Of a stretch of DNA of 64,000 bases, positions 54,214-64,000 are shown piece after piece. Numbering within the stretch: the first letter of the stretch is position 1; every line of letters starts with the position of its first letter. Both the position numbers and the translations under genes were made by a program. A model generated the notes under the pieces. The model searched no databases. It was given only the letters and a program-made list of their open reading frames with translations, and had not been told where the DNA came from. Source of the stretch: Nitrospira sp. MA-1 (GTDB lineage Bacteria; Nitrospirota; Nitrospiria; Nitrospirales; UBA8639); NCBI GenBank assembly GCA_032139905.1, contig JAQJDB010000007.1, forward strand, positions 1,712,100-1,776,099. Reading direction: 5' to 3'.

Positions 54214-57200
54214 CTACTGAATCTCCCAGTCCGATGGGGCGGAGCCCGGGAACCCCACGTTCGAAATCGAAACTCCATTCATCAGCCAGATAGCCACGGT
54301 CCCACTCGAGCCATTGCGCCAGATGACATCCGCCTTACTATCCCCATTCACATCGCCCACCCCTGCAATTTGCCAACCTACCGGCACACCGCCAGGAAAT
54401 CCAGGGGCCGCAATTTTCGTTCCGTTCATCAACCAGATCGCCGTACTGCCGTCATTTGTGTTACGCCAGACCAGATCGGCTTTCCCATCACCATTGACAT
54501 CGCCCACGCCCGAAACCTTAAACGCCGGGGAGGCGCTTCCGGGAAAACCGACCCCCGCAATACCTAACCCGTTCATCAGCCACACGGCCACTGTACCGCT
54601 CGCCCCATTGCGCCAGATGACATCCGCCTTACTATCCCCATTCACATCGCCCACCCCTGCAATTTGCCAACCTACCGGCACACCGCCAGGAAATCCAGGG
54701 GCCGCAATTTTCGTTCCGTTCATCAACCAGATCGCCGTACTGCCGTCATTTGTGTTACGCCAGACCAGGTCGGCTTTGCCATCGCCATTCACATCGCCCA
54801 CACCGGATATCTCAAACGCTGTCGACGCACTTCCTGGAAAACCCACAGACGTCACCGACACCCCGTTCATCAACCACACAGCCACCGTGCCACTCTTACC
54901 ATTGCGCCAGATAACATCACCCTTGCCATCGCCGTTCACATCACCCACACCCGCGATCTGCCAGACCGCGGGGACTCCGCCTGGAAAGCCGGTCGCTGCG
55001 ATCGTCGTTCCATTCATCAACCAGATGGCCGTGGTGCCATCTTTGCTGTTTTGCCAGATCAGATCAGTCGTGCCGGACGCATCCAGATCGGCCAAAGCCG
55101 GAGGACCGGTACTTGAATTCGAATTCGTGGATGGGACCAACGTCAAGGCCGTCGTCACAAAAAAGTCCGGGCCCGTGAGCGGAATTGCCGTTCTGGCCTT
55201 CGTGGTTCGATGGATCTGCTCAAACAAAATATTCTTGGTAAATCCAGAGGTCACCTTATGCTGCCCAGAGAGATGATAGAGTAGATCTGGCGACGACCCT
55301 ACCCCTATGGTCTCACTCTCTCGAAAATTCGGTTGGCCGGCCACCGCGCCGGCCGAGACATTCAGAAATTCCGTTGGAGCGCCGGTCGTCTTATTCAGCG
55401 TATAAATCCGGGCCGGCGCCACGGCTCCCCCGGACACCGGTCGGTTATCCGTAATCGCATACAGTGTCCCAGCGGCATCAAAGGCCAGGTCCATGAAGTT
55501 TCCGGAAAGTTTCGCTTTTTGTGTGGCCAGCCCGGTCGTCGGATTAATCGTCACCAACCGCCGGAAACTATTCACTTCAGACGTGACCACGAGCAAGGCC
55601 CATAATTGATTGCTCCCAGGCATCGTGGCCAGCCCGCGCCCACCCTCTAAGGACTCACCTGTGGACAGCGATAAGGGAATGGTAGCTAAGGTGGCCCCAG
55701 TGCTGGGATTGAGCCGATACAGATTCGGCGGAGTCCCTGCCTGTTTCGCAAGCGTCAGCTCCTCTACGGAATACAAGTTGGCCCCGACATAGGCCAAGCC
55801 ATGCGTGCGGTGCTTCAGATCCCCAATTTTGGTGACTACCCCATCGGTACGAAGGCGGTAGAGACTATTCACCAGAGGCCCGGTCTTGGGATCATTTTGC
55901 ACACCCATGAGGAGAACCGGCGGGCCCGAGGAAATGACTAATTCGACGGAACTACCTGGATCCACATTCTCCCCACCTTTGGGAGTTTGACTGGTTACGT
56001 TTCCGATAGGAACCTTCTCGCTAAAGACTGATGTTACATTCCCCACCGTCAAGCCAACGTTGGTAATGGCCGTTTGCGCCGCAGTCTGTGATTTATTTAC
56101 AACAGTGGGTACCGCTGTCCCCAGCGACACCACCAGATCGACCGCACTTCCTGGAGCCACATTTGACCCTGCTGGCGGATCTTGACTGATTACATTCCCT
56201 ACGGCCACAGTTTGACTGTTGGCCGAGGTCACCTTACCAACTTTCAGCCCGGCTGAACTCAAAGCTGTTTGCGCACTACCCTTTGAAATCTCGACGACAT
56301 TGGGCACCTTGGCCCCAAGGGACACCACCAAATCCACAGCACTGCCTGCCTTCACCTTAGCCTCTGCCGCCGGATTCTGACTAATGACCCTGCCGGCCGC
56401 AACGCTAGAGCTATTGGCCTTCGTGACCCTGCCTACCGTCAGGCTTACCGTGGTAATCGCCGATTCGGCTGCGGCTTGTGTTAAGCCCACCACCTTTGGC
56501 ACCACTACTCCCAGGGATACCACCAAGGACACAGCGGTACCTGGAGCGACATTCGACTCGGCCACCGGGGATTGACTGATGACTGTCCCCGCGGGCACCG
56601 TCTCACTGGTAGCCGTCGTCACCGCTCCCAGCGTCAAACCTGCCTTGGTGAGGGCGGTATCTGCAGCGGCCTGAGTCAACCCCACCACATTGGGCACCTT
56701 GGCCCCAAGGGACACGACAAGAGTCACCGCACTACCCGGCGGGACATTGCTCCCCGCTGCCGGGGATTGACTGATGACCACGCCCGCCGGCACCGTCGTA
56801 CTGGTAGCCGTCGTTACCGGTCCCACGGTCAGGTTGGCCGTGGTAATTGCCGTTACTGCCGCCGACTGCGACATGCCAACCAGATCCGGCACGGCTGTGC
56901 CCAGGGACACCACCAGGGTTACGGCATTACCCGGCAACACATTGGTCCCCGCTGCGGGGGTTTGACTGATAACGTCACCGATGGGCACCGTGCCACTATT
57001 GACTGTGGACTCTGCTCCCACCGTGAGACCTGCTGCCGCAATGGCGGTTTGGGCCACAGTCTGCGCCAATCCCACCACATTCGGCACAGCCACTCCGGAT
57101 ATCACGAGGTCCACAGGACTGCCAGGTACCACATTGATTCCTGCCGCTGGATCTTGACTGATGACCGTGCCGATGGGCACCGCGGGGCTATTGACCGGCG

Positions 57201-57438
57201 TCACGACCCCCACTAACAGATTGTTGCTGGTAATAGCCGCCTCTGCTGTGGCTTGTGGGCTTCCGACAACATTAGGGACCTCTTCGGCTCCTGCCGTTGC
57301 CGGTAAGGCACAGGTGAGGAAAAGCAGACTCACCAGAACCACCGGGCGCAAAAGGATCGACGTGAAACCTTTTTCAAATTTCTGGCAGGTCAAATTAAAA
57401 TTCAATCCATTCTGGTGCAGAACTTTCATCACGTTCAT
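54214..57438 (-). CDS. PASTA7-propeller-FG-GAP exported protein (array copy 2)
   Basis: About 1074 residues with the same order as copy 1 but seven PASTA repeats. The signal peptide is VLVSLLFLTCALPATAGA. The start at 57438 has GGAG eight bases upstream. The propeller domain and six FG-GAP repeats are nearly the same as in copy 1, and the ends share WEIQ. Two FG-GAP pairs carry a 164-base perfect repeat (listed separately), proof of very recent internal duplication or gene conversion. Confidence 0.85.
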   Translation of the reverse strand: MNVMKVLHQNGLNFNLTCQKFEKGFTSILLRPVVLVSLLFLTCALPATAGAEEVPNVVGSPQATAEAAITSNNLLVGVVTPVNSPAVPIGTVISQDPAAGINVVPGSPVDLVISGVAVPNVVGLAQTVAQTAIAAAGLTVGAESTVNSGTVPIGDVISQTPAAGTNVLPGNAVTLVVSLGTAVPDLVGMSQSAAVTAITTANLTVGPVTTATSTTVPAGVVISQSPAAGSNVPPGSAVTLVVSLGAKVPNVVGLTQAAADTALTKAGLTLGAVTTATSETVPAGTVISQSPVAESNVAPGTAVSLVVSLGVVVPKVVGLTQAAAESAITTVSLTVGRVTKANSSSVAAGRVISQNPAAEAKVKAGSAVDLVVSLGAKVPNVVEISKGSAQTALSSAGLKVGKVTSANSQTVAVGNVISQDPPAGSNVAPGSAVDLVVSLGTAVPTVVNKSQTAAQTAITNVGLTVGNVTSVFSEKVPIGNVTSQTPKGGENVDPGSSVELVISSGPPVLLMGVQNDPKTGPLVNSLYRLRTDGVVTKIGDLKHRTHGLAYVGANLYSVEELTLAKQAGTPPNLYRLNPSTGATLATIPLSLSTGESLEGGRGLATMPGSNQLWALLVVTSEVNSFRRLVTINPTTGLATQKAKLSGNFMDLAFDAAGTLYAITDNRPVSGGAVAPARIYTLNKTTGAPTEFLNVSAGAVAGQPNFRESETIGVGSSPDLLYHLSGQHKVTSGFTKNILFEQIHRTTKARTAIPLTGPDFFVTTALTLVPSTNSNSSTGPPALADLDASGTTDLIWQNSKDGTTAIWLMNGTTIAATGFPGGVPAVWQIAGVGDVNGDGKGDVIWRNGKSGTVAVWLMNGVSVTSVGFPGSASTAFEISGVGDVNGDGKADLVWRNTNDGSTAIWLMNGTKIAAPGFPGGVPVGWQIAGVGDVNGDSKADVIWRNGASGTVAVWLMNGLGIAGVGFPGSASPAFKVSGVGDVNGDGKADLVWRNTNDGSTAIWLMNGTKIAAPGFPGGVPVGWQIAGVGDVNGDSKADVIWRNGSSGTVAIWLMNGVSISNVGFPGSAPSDWEIQ
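54311..54474 (-). repeat. 164-bp perfect direct repeat, copy A (FG-GAP region of array copy 2)
   Basis: Identical to 54605-54768 by eye over 164 bases, offset 294 bases, which equals one A+B pair of FG-GAP repeats (98 codons). The identity includes third codon positions, so the duplication or conversion is recent. Confidence 0.85.
54605..54768 (-). repeat. 164-bp perfect direct repeat, copy B
   Basis: The partner of 54311-54474; the match ends where CCAGATC becomes CCAGGTC. Both lie in frame within the same coding sequence. Confidence 0.85.
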
Positions 57439-57734
57439 GTCGTTAACTCCATTCAGCAAGAATCGAGCCCATTACAGGGCGACCAAGGCTCGCCTGTTTA
57501 GGCTGCCGCATGCACCTGCCCCATGGGTTCTTATTGCTTATTTCGTTGAATTTAAAGAAGGGGGTCTCGTTGTCTCTGCAATGGGGGAGGGTTCGGTTGT
57601 GTGGTAAATCAGGTGACTAAAGGGTGACTCATCAGGAGCAAGGAAAAATAAGTCTCATTGTAACATGAAGGGGTTTACGCGTGTCATCCTCTCAACACGG
57701 TGGCCTGGTGTCCCCAACCGACTGAAATGCATAT

Positions 57735-60700
57735 CTACTGAATCTCCCAGACTGAGGAAGCCGAACCGGGGAACCCCACAGTGGAAATTGACAAACCGTT
57801 CATCAACCAGACGGCCACCGTGCCAGTGGCATTCCGCCAGATGACATCCGCCTTGCCATCCCCATTCACATCACCAACTTGAGAAATTTTCCATGCTAAT
57901 GGCACACCGCCCGGGAAACCCGCCATGGCAATGGCAGTCCCATTCATTAACCAGATCGCGGTACTCCCGTCACTCTGGTTGCGCCAGACCAGGTCGGCTT
58001 TGCCATCCCCGTTGACATCGCCCACGCCGGCAATCTCAAACGCCGTTGAAGCACTACCGGAAAAGCCGACCCCCAAGATACTAAATCCGTTCATCAGCCA
58101 GACGGCCACCGTGCCAGCGGCATTCCGCCAGATGACATCCGCCTTGCCATCGCCATTCACATCGCCTACGCCCGCGATGCGCCAAGCCAGCGGCACCCCG
58201 CCCGGAAAACCGGAAGCCGCAATTGCGGTCCCATTCATCAACCAGATGGCGGTACTCCCATCAGACGTGTTGCGCCAGACCAGGTCGGCTTTGCCATCAC
58301 CATTCACATCGCCCACCCCGGCAATCTCAAACGCTGTCGACGTGCTTCCGGGGAAGCCCACGGACGTCACCGACACCCCGTTCATCAACCACACGGCCAC
58401 CGTACCGGTGGCATTTCGCCAGATGACATCCGCCTTGCCATCGCCGTTCACATCGCCCACTCCCCCGATCTGCCAAGCCAGCGGCACCCCGCCTGGAAAG
58501 CCGGAACCGGCGATTCTCGTTCCGTTCATCAACCAGATCGCCGTACTGCCATCAGCGGTGTTCCGCCAAACCAGGTCGGTCGTACCGGACGCGTCCAGAT
58601 CTCCCAAGGTTGAAAGGCTCGGGCTCATGGGTGGAACCAGGGCCAAGGCCGTCGTCACAAAAAAGTCCGGGCCCGTAAGCGTTATCTCATTTCTGGCTTT
58701 ATTATTTACATTGATCGTTTCAAACAGAATATTCTTCGTAAATCCTGGGGTCACCTTATGCTGCCCGGAAAGGTGATACAGCAGGTCAGATGAAGTCCCC
58801 ACCCCAATGGTCTCACTTTCTCGGAAATTCGGTTGGCCGGCTACCGCGCCGGCCGAGACATCCAGGAATTCCGTCGTGGCCCCCGTCGTCTTATTCACCG
58901 TATAAATTCTGGCTGGATTCACGGCTCCTCCGGACACCGGTCGGTTATCCGTAATCGCATAAAGCGTTCCAGCGGCATCAAAAGCCAGGTCCATAAAGTT
59001 TCCGAAGAGTTTGGCCTTTTGGGTCGCCAGGCCCGTCGTCGGATTTATCGTTACTAACCTGCGGGCATTGTTCACTTCGGAAGTGACCACGAGCAACCCC
59101 CACAGCTGATTGGTCCCAGGTTCCGTGGCCAGCCCGCGCCCGCCCTCTAACGATTCACCCGTGGACAACGACAGGGAGATCGTAGCCAGCGTGGCACCGG
59201 TATCGGGATTGAGCCGAAACATCTTCGGCGGAGTTCCAGTCTGTTGCGCAAGCGTCAACTCCTCGACGGAATACAACATAGATCCAACAAACGCCAAGCC
59301 ATGCGTGCGATGCGTCAGATCTGCGATTTTGGTTACCACCCCATTGGTGCGAAGGCGGTAGAGGCTATTCACCAGCGGTCCGGTACGGGAATCATTTTGC
59401 ACGCCCATCAGAAAAGCCGGGGGCCCGGATGAAATCTCCAGGGCCACCGAACTGCCCGGTGCTACCTTCATCCCTGCTGTGGGATTTTGACTGATCACAT
59501 TTCCGAGAGGGATCGTGTCGCTAAAAACCGGCGTCACCGTCCCCACTATCAGGCCCGCCGTAATCAAAGCCGTCTGAGCGATGCCCTGCGTCAAACCCAC
59601 GACATCGGGCACCTGGGCTCCTAACGATACCACCAAGTTCACCGCACTGCCCGGCGCCACATTGGCGCCCGCTATGGGATTTTGACTGATGACGGCGCCA
59701 ATCGCCACCGTTGGACTCGTGGCGGTCGTCACCGTCCCCACCGTCAAGCCCGCACCGGTTATGGCGGTTTGCGCGGCCGCCTGGCCCAAACCCACGACAT
59801 TCGGCACGGCGGCGCCAAGGGAAACGACCAGGTTCACTGCACTGCCCGCCGTCACACTGGTTCCTGACGCGGGGGTTTGACTGATGACTCTCCCAATGGG
59901 CACCGTAGCACTCGTGGAAGTTGTCAAGGTACCCACCGTCAAACCCGCCGAGGTTATCGCCGTTTGCGCCGCCGCCTGCATCAAACCCACCACATTCGGC
60001 ACTACCGGCCCCAGGGACACCACCAACGCCACTGCGCTACCTGGCGCCACATTATTTCCGGCCCCTGGATTCTGACTGATGACATTACCCGCGGCCACCG
60101 TCGCACTGCCGGCCTGCGTGACGGTGCCCACTATCAAACCAACATTCGTAATCGCCGTCTCGGCGGCCGCTTGCGCCTGGCCCACCACATTCGGGACCGC
60201 AGTACCAAGGGAAACCACCAAGTTCACCGCAGTGCCCGCTGTCACAATGGTTCCCGGCGGGGGAGTTTGACTAATGACTCTTCCGATGGCCACCGTCTGA
60301 CTATTGGTCGAACCGACCGTTCCCACCGTCAAACCCGCCGAGGTTATCGCCGCTTGCGCCGCCTCCTGCGTCAAGCCCACTACATTGGGCACCGCCGGCC
60401 CCAGGGACACCACCAATGCCACCGCACTACCTGGCGCCACATTACTTCCGGCCCCAGGATTCTGACTGATGACATTACCCGACGGCACCGACGCATGACT
60501 GCTGTTCGTGATGGTTCCTACCGTCAGACCCGCTCCCGTAATGGCCGACTGCGCCGCCGCCTGCGTCAAACCCACCACATTCGGCACCGAGGTACCCAGG
60601 GACACCACAAAGTCGACGGGACTGCCTGGTGCCACATTGCCCCCCGCTACGGGATTCTGACTGATAACAGTCCCAATAGGTACGGTGGCACTGTTAGCCG

Positions 60701-61508
60701 ATGTCACCGTGCCCACTGTGAGACCCGCATTCGTAATGGCGGTCTGTGCCGCAGCCTGTGCCAACCCCACCACATTCGGCACCGAGGCACCCAGAGACAC
60801 CACCAAGGCCACCGCACTGCCCGCTTCCACATTGGTTCCTGCCACAGGATTTTGACTGATGACGTTCCCAATGGCCACCATCGGACTATTGGCCATCGTC
60901 ACGGTGCCCACAGTCAGACTGGCACTGGTAATCGCCGATTGTGCCGTGCCTTGGGGTAAGCCCACCACATTCGGCACCGCAATACCAAGAGACACCTCAA
61001 AGGCCACTCCATTACCCTGAAACACAATGGTCCCGGCCGCCGGATTCTGACTGATGACGTTCCCAATCGGCACCGTGGCATTATTGGCCGTCGTCACCGT
61101 ACCTACAGTGAGACTCGCATCTGTAAGAGCGGTTTGGGCCGCGACCTCTGCCAACCCCACCACACTCGGCACTGCCACTCCGGAAATCACGAAGTTCACC
61201 GGACTGCCCGGTACGACATTAATCCCGGCCGCCGGATCGTGACTGATAACGTTGCCAATGGGCACCCCACCACTAATGGCAGCCGTCACAACTCCCACAG
61301 TGAGACCGAGATTCGTAATATCTGACTCTGCAGTAGCCTGTGGGATCCCGATTAAATTAGGAACTTCTACGGCACTTGCTGTCGCTGGGAAAATAAAGGT
61401 GAGGAAAACGAGGCTTACGAAAACCGACAGCCGCAAAAATATCAACTTGTGACATCTATGTAACCTCTGAGGGGTTAGATTCAACCCTGTTTGGTGCTGA
61501 ACCTGCAT
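57735..61508 (-). CDS. PASTA10-propeller-FG-GAP exported protein (array copy 3)
   Basis: About 1257 residues, the longest complete member. The signal peptide is FVSLVFLTFIFPATASA. Ten PASTA-like repeats (each VPxVVGLxQxxAQTAI) run from about residue 50 to 700, then the propeller-like domain and six FG-GAP repeats. In this copy the B-type FG-GAP repeats are one residue shorter (WRNATGTVAVW). An in-frame GTG immediately upstream (61511) could also initiate; no clear ribosome site is visible at either codon. Confidence 0.85.
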   Translation of the reverse strand: MQVQHQTGLNLTPQRLHRCHKLIFLRLSVFVSLVFLTFIFPATASAVEVPNLIGIPQATAESDITNLGLTVGVVTAAISGGVPIGNVISHDPAAGINVVPGSPVNFVISGVAVPSVVGLAEVAAQTALTDASLTVGTVTTANNATVPIGNVISQNPAAGTIVFQGNGVAFEVSLGIAVPNVVGLPQGTAQSAITSASLTVGTVTMANSPMVAIGNVISQNPVAGTNVEAGSAVALVVSLGASVPNVVGLAQAAAQTAITNAGLTVGTVTSANSATVPIGTVISQNPVAGGNVAPGSPVDFVVSLGTSVPNVVGLTQAAAQSAITGAGLTVGTITNSSHASVPSGNVISQNPGAGSNVAPGSAVALVVSLGPAVPNVVGLTQEAAQAAITSAGLTVGTVGSTNSQTVAIGRVISQTPPPGTIVTAGTAVNLVVSLGTAVPNVVGQAQAAAETAITNVGLIVGTVTQAGSATVAAGNVISQNPGAGNNVAPGSAVALVVSLGPVVPNVVGLMQAAAQTAITSAGLTVGTLTTSTSATVPIGRVISQTPASGTSVTAGSAVNLVVSLGAAVPNVVGLGQAAAQTAITGAGLTVGTVTTATSPTVAIGAVISQNPIAGANVAPGSAVNLVVSLGAQVPDVVGLTQGIAQTALITAGLIVGTVTPVFSDTIPLGNVISQNPTAGMKVAPGSSVALEISSGPPAFLMGVQNDSRTGPLVNSLYRLRTNGVVTKIADLTHRTHGLAFVGSMLYSVEELTLAQQTGTPPKMFRLNPDTGATLATISLSLSTGESLEGGRGLATEPGTNQLWGLLVVTSEVNNARRLVTINPTTGLATQKAKLFGNFMDLAFDAAGTLYAITDNRPVSGGAVNPARIYTVNKTTGATTEFLDVSAGAVAGQPNFRESETIGVGTSSDLLYHLSGQHKVTPGFTKNILFETINVNNKARNEITLTGPDFFVTTALALVPPMSPSLSTLGDLDASGTTDLVWRNTADGSTAIWLMNGTRIAGSGFPGGVPLAWQIGGVGDVNGDGKADVIWRNATGTVAVWLMNGVSVTSVGFPGSTSTAFEIAGVGDVNGDGKADLVWRNTSDGSTAIWLMNGTAIAASGFPGGVPLAWRIAGVGDVNGDGKADVIWRNAAGTVAVWLMNGFSILGVGFSGSASTAFEIAGVGDVNGDGKADLVWRNQSDGSTAIWLMNGTAIAMAGFPGGVPLAWKISQVGDVNGDGKADVIWRNATGTVAVWLMNGLSISTVGFPGSASSVWEIQ

Positions 61509-61671
61509 CACATTAATGGGGGTCCGGTCGTGTATTAAACTACGTGGACGAAAGATACCTGATCACGAGCAAGAGAGAAATGAAATTTGATAAAAAATGC
61601 ACCATGTGGAAATTTACGCGTTCCACCTTATCCCTATGAGCCCGGTAAATGGATCAGCTCGGAATCCGTGT

Positions 61672-64000
61672 CTACTGTATTTCCCAATCTGAGGGAGCGG
61701 AGCCAGGGAAACCCACTGCTGAAATGGACAACCCGTTCATTAGCCAGACGGCCACGATGGCACTCTTTTCATTGCGCCAGATAACATCGGCATTGCCATC
61801 CCCATTCACATCACCGACTTGAGAAATTTTCCAGGCTACGGGCACTCCACCCGGAAAGCCTGCCGTGGCAATGGCGGTCCCATTCATTACCCAGATCGCG
61901 GTACTGCCATCAATCTGATTGCGCCAGATCAGATCCGCCTTGCCATCGCCGTTCACATCGCCCACGCCGGCAATTTCAAAAGCGGTTGGGGCGACTCCGA
62001 CAAAGCCGACTGCCGTCACCGACACCCCGTTCATCAACCACACAGCTACTCCCCCATTGATTCCATTGCGCCAAATGACATCGGCATTACCGTCCCCATT
62101 CACATCGCCCACGCCCTCGATTTGCCAGGCCAAAGACACTCCGTCCGGAAAACCGGAGGAAGCAATTGCGGTCCCGTTCATCAACCAAATGGCCGTGCTG
62201 CCATCAGTGGTGTTCCGCCAGACCACGTCGGCTTTACCATCGCCATTCACATCGCCCACCCCGGCAATCTCAAACGCTGTCGACGTGCTTCCGGGAAAAC
62301 CCACGGACGTCACCGACACCCCGTTCATCAACCACACGGCTACCGTGCCACTCGAACCATTTCGCCAGATGACGTCTGCCTTACCATCGCCATTGACATC
62401 GCCTACGCCCGCAATCTGCCAAACCCTCGGCACCCCCCCTGGAAATCCTGATGCGGCGATTGTCGTTCCGTTCATCAACCAGATCGCGGTGCTGCCATCA
62501 TTCTGATTGCGCCAGATCAGATCGGCCGTGCCCGACGCATCCAGGTCTCCCAAAGCCGGAGGACCTGTGGGTGGCACCAGGGTCAAGGCTGTTGTCACAA
62601 AAAAGTCGGGACCCGTGATCGCCATCGCCTTTCGGGCTTTCGTGGTCAGATTGATCGATTCAAACAAAATATTCTTGGTGAATCCTGGAGTTACCTTATG
62701 CTGACCGGAGAGATGATACAATAGGTCGGATGAAGGTCCGACCCCAATCGTTTCACTTTCTCGAAAATTCGATTGCCCCGCCACGGCGCCGGCCGAAACA
62801 TCCAGGAATTCCGTCGTGGCCCCCGTCGTCTTATTCACCTTATAAATTCTGGCCGGAAGTACGTTGGCCCCCCTTGGCACCGGCCGGTTATCCGTGATCG
62901 CATAGAGCGTTCCAGCCCCATCAAAGACCAGATCCATAAAGTTTCCGAAGAGTTTGGCCTTTTGGGTCGCCAGGCCGGTGGTCGGATTAATCGTTACTAA
63001 CCGGCGGATATTATTTGCTTCGGATCTGACCACGAGTAAGCCCCATAGTTGATTGGTCCCAGGCTCCGTGGCCAGCCCTCGCCCGCCCTCTACTGATTCG
63101 CCTGTGGACAATGACAGTGGGATCTTGGCCAGCGAAGCCCCGCTCCCCGGATTCACCCGATACAAATTTAGCGGCGCCCCTGGCTGTGGAGAAAGAGACA
63201 GTTCCTCGACGGAATACAAGGTGGTCCCGACATAGGCCAAGCCATGCGTACGATGCGTCAGATCTCCAATTTTGGTTACCACCCCATCAGTGCGAAGCCG
63301 GTAAAGACTATTTACGAGTGGTCCGGTCTTGGGATCATTTTGCACGCCCATGAGAAAAACCGGCTGCCCGGACGAGATAACCAGGGCGACTGCACTTCCT
63401 GGATCCACATTGGTCCCTGCGCCCGGCTTTTGACTCATAACGTCGCCAATCGGCACCGTAGCACTAATGGCCGTCGTCACAATTCCCACTGTTAGCCCAG
63501 CCGTGGTAAGGGCTTCTTTTGCCGCAGCCTGTTTCAATCCCACGACATTCGGTATCTGAGCCCCTAGCGATACCACCAGGTCTACCACACTGCCCGCCGC
63601 CACATTGCTTCCCGCAGTCGGATTTTGACTGATGATCGAACCAATCGCCACGGTCGCACTATTTGCTGTCGTCACCGTCCCTACCGTCAAGCCTGCACCG
63701 GAAATGGCGGATTGCGCCGCGGCCTGCGGCAAGCCCACGACCTTCGGAACTGCGATTCCAAGGGAGACGACCAGATTCACAACACTACCTGCCGCCACCC
63801 TGGTTCCTGGTGCGGGAGTCTGACTGATGATTCTCCCAATAGGAACTGTCGGACTGTTCGTCGAGTTCACCGTACCCAGCTTCAACCCTGCCGTGGTAAT
63901 AGCGGTTTGAGCTGCTGCCTGGGTTTTTCCCACGACATTCGGCACCGCCGGGCCCGTCGAGACCACCAGGTTGACCGCACTGTCGGCGGCCGCACTCGTG
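61672..64000 (-). CDS. PASTA-propeller-FG-GAP exported protein (array copy 4, 5' end outside window)
   Basis: The frame is open to the right edge (codons upstream of the GTG at 63966 read AADSAVNLVV, the end of another PASTA repeat), so the N-terminus and an unknown number of repeats are missing. Three complete PASTA repeats, the propeller-like domain and six FG-GAP repeats are present. The gene extends beyond position 64000, so the array may have more members. Confidence 0.85.
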   Translation of the reverse strand, partial: TSAAADSAVNLVVSTGPAVPNVVGKTQAAAQTAITTAGLKLGTVNSTNSPTVPIGRIISQTPAPGTRVAAGSVVNLVVSLGIAVPKVVGLPQAAAQSAISGAGLTVGTVTTANSATVAIGSIISQNPTAGSNVAAGSVVDLVVSLGAQIPNVVGLKQAAAKEALTTAGLTVGIVTTAISATVPIGDVMSQKPGAGTNVDPGSAVALVISSGQPVFLMGVQNDPKTGPLVNSLYRLRTDGVVTKIGDLTHRTHGLAYVGTTLYSVEELSLSPQPGAPLNLYRVNPGSGASLAKIPLSLSTGESVEGGRGLATEPGTNQLWGLLVVRSEANNIRRLVTINPTTGLATQKAKLFGNFMDLVFDGAGTLYAITDNRPVPRGANVLPARIYKVNKTTGATTEFLDVSAGAVAGQSNFRESETIGVGPSSDLLYHLSGQHKVTPGFTKNILFESINLTTKARKAMAITGPDFFVTTALTLVPPTGPPALGDLDASGTADLIWRNQNDGSTAIWLMNGTTIAASGFPGGVPRVWQIAGVGDVNGDGKADVIWRNGSSGTVAVWLMNGVSVTSVGFPGSTSTAFEIAGVGDVNGDGKADVVWRNTTDGSTAIWLMNGTAIASSGFPDGVSLAWQIEGVGDVNGDGNADVIWRNGINGGVAVWLMNGVSVTAVGFVGVAPTAFEIAGVGDVNGDGKADLIWRNQIDGSTAIWVMNGTAIATAGFPGGVPVAWKISQVGDVNGDGNADVIWRNEKSAIVAVWLMNGLSISAVGFPGSAPSDWEIQ

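Noticed and set aside
51229..55276. Long plus-strand open frames antisense to the PASTA/FG-GAP genes, such as 51229-52254 and 54314-55276
   Set aside because: They run exactly opposite strongly supported coding repeats, have no ribosome sites, and reflect the codon bias and repetition of the true genes.
57925..60959. Long plus-strand frames over array copy 3 (57925-58776 and 59877-60959)
   Set aside because: Same antisense shadow effect; the residues are periodic Ser/Pro/Thr or His/Arg strings with no domain.
1..64000. CRISPR array, insertion sequence or prophage
   Set aside because: The only direct repeats are inside coding sequences (FG-GAP, PASTA, coiled coil, Gly/Pro); no transposase, integrase or spacer pattern was seen.

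Overview
The window reads as a chromosomal segment of a Gram-negative, moderate-GC bacterium. The htrA/tatC/moaB/mrp/moeA/mobB/multihaem-cytochrome neighbourhood, a half-size TauE-like permease and a cupredoxin would fit a Nitrospirota (Nitrospira-like) genome. That assignment is inference from gene content; no rRNA or clade-specific marker is present.

Layout. 1-7 kb holds the end of trpA, a cell-wall amidase, a phosphoesterase, a membrane protein with a C-terminal Cys module, zwf behind a short terminated leader, and a GH13 glucanase. 7-15.6 kb is a compact minus-strand cluster of about thirteen genes. It combines a prenyl-synthase-like protein and a geranylgeranyl-reductase-family flavoprotein with ten or more small proteins of unknown function (Cys/His/Gly-rich termini, beta-sandwich domains, amphipathic Gly-rich helices), and it closes at a strong terminator at 6976-7009. 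It is the best candidate here for an undescribed system. 16-30 kb holds a Rieske-flavodoxin fusion, a cupredoxin with a probable CTG start, an orphan two-partner-secretion exoprotein (TpsA), a KefB-type antiporter, a half-size TauE permease, a methyltransferase, RqcH/NFACT and a lipoprotein. 30.6-33.2 kb is a visibly GC-richer divergent LysR/MFS pair that looks acquired.

33.3-41.8 kb is a minus-strand block: HtrA protease, TatC, MoaB/Mog, Mrp, MoeA, MobB, a six-haem NapC/NirT-type cytochrome and an ABC-2 exporter. It suits maturation and export of molybdenum enzymes. 42-47 kb has an orphan flagellar-rod-like protein, a zinc alcohol dehydrogenase, tRNA-Thr(UGU), a membrane-anchored FGE-fold protein and an outer-membrane channel-like protein. 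47.4-51.1 kb is one large caspase-coiled coil-FGE fusion.

51.2-64 kb (running off the end) is a tandem array of four paralogous giant exported proteins. Each has a signal peptide, 5, 7, 10 or more PASTA repeats, a conserved propeller-like domain and six alternating FG-GAP/VCBS calcium-type repeats. Strong repetition at DNA level implies continuing duplication and recombination.
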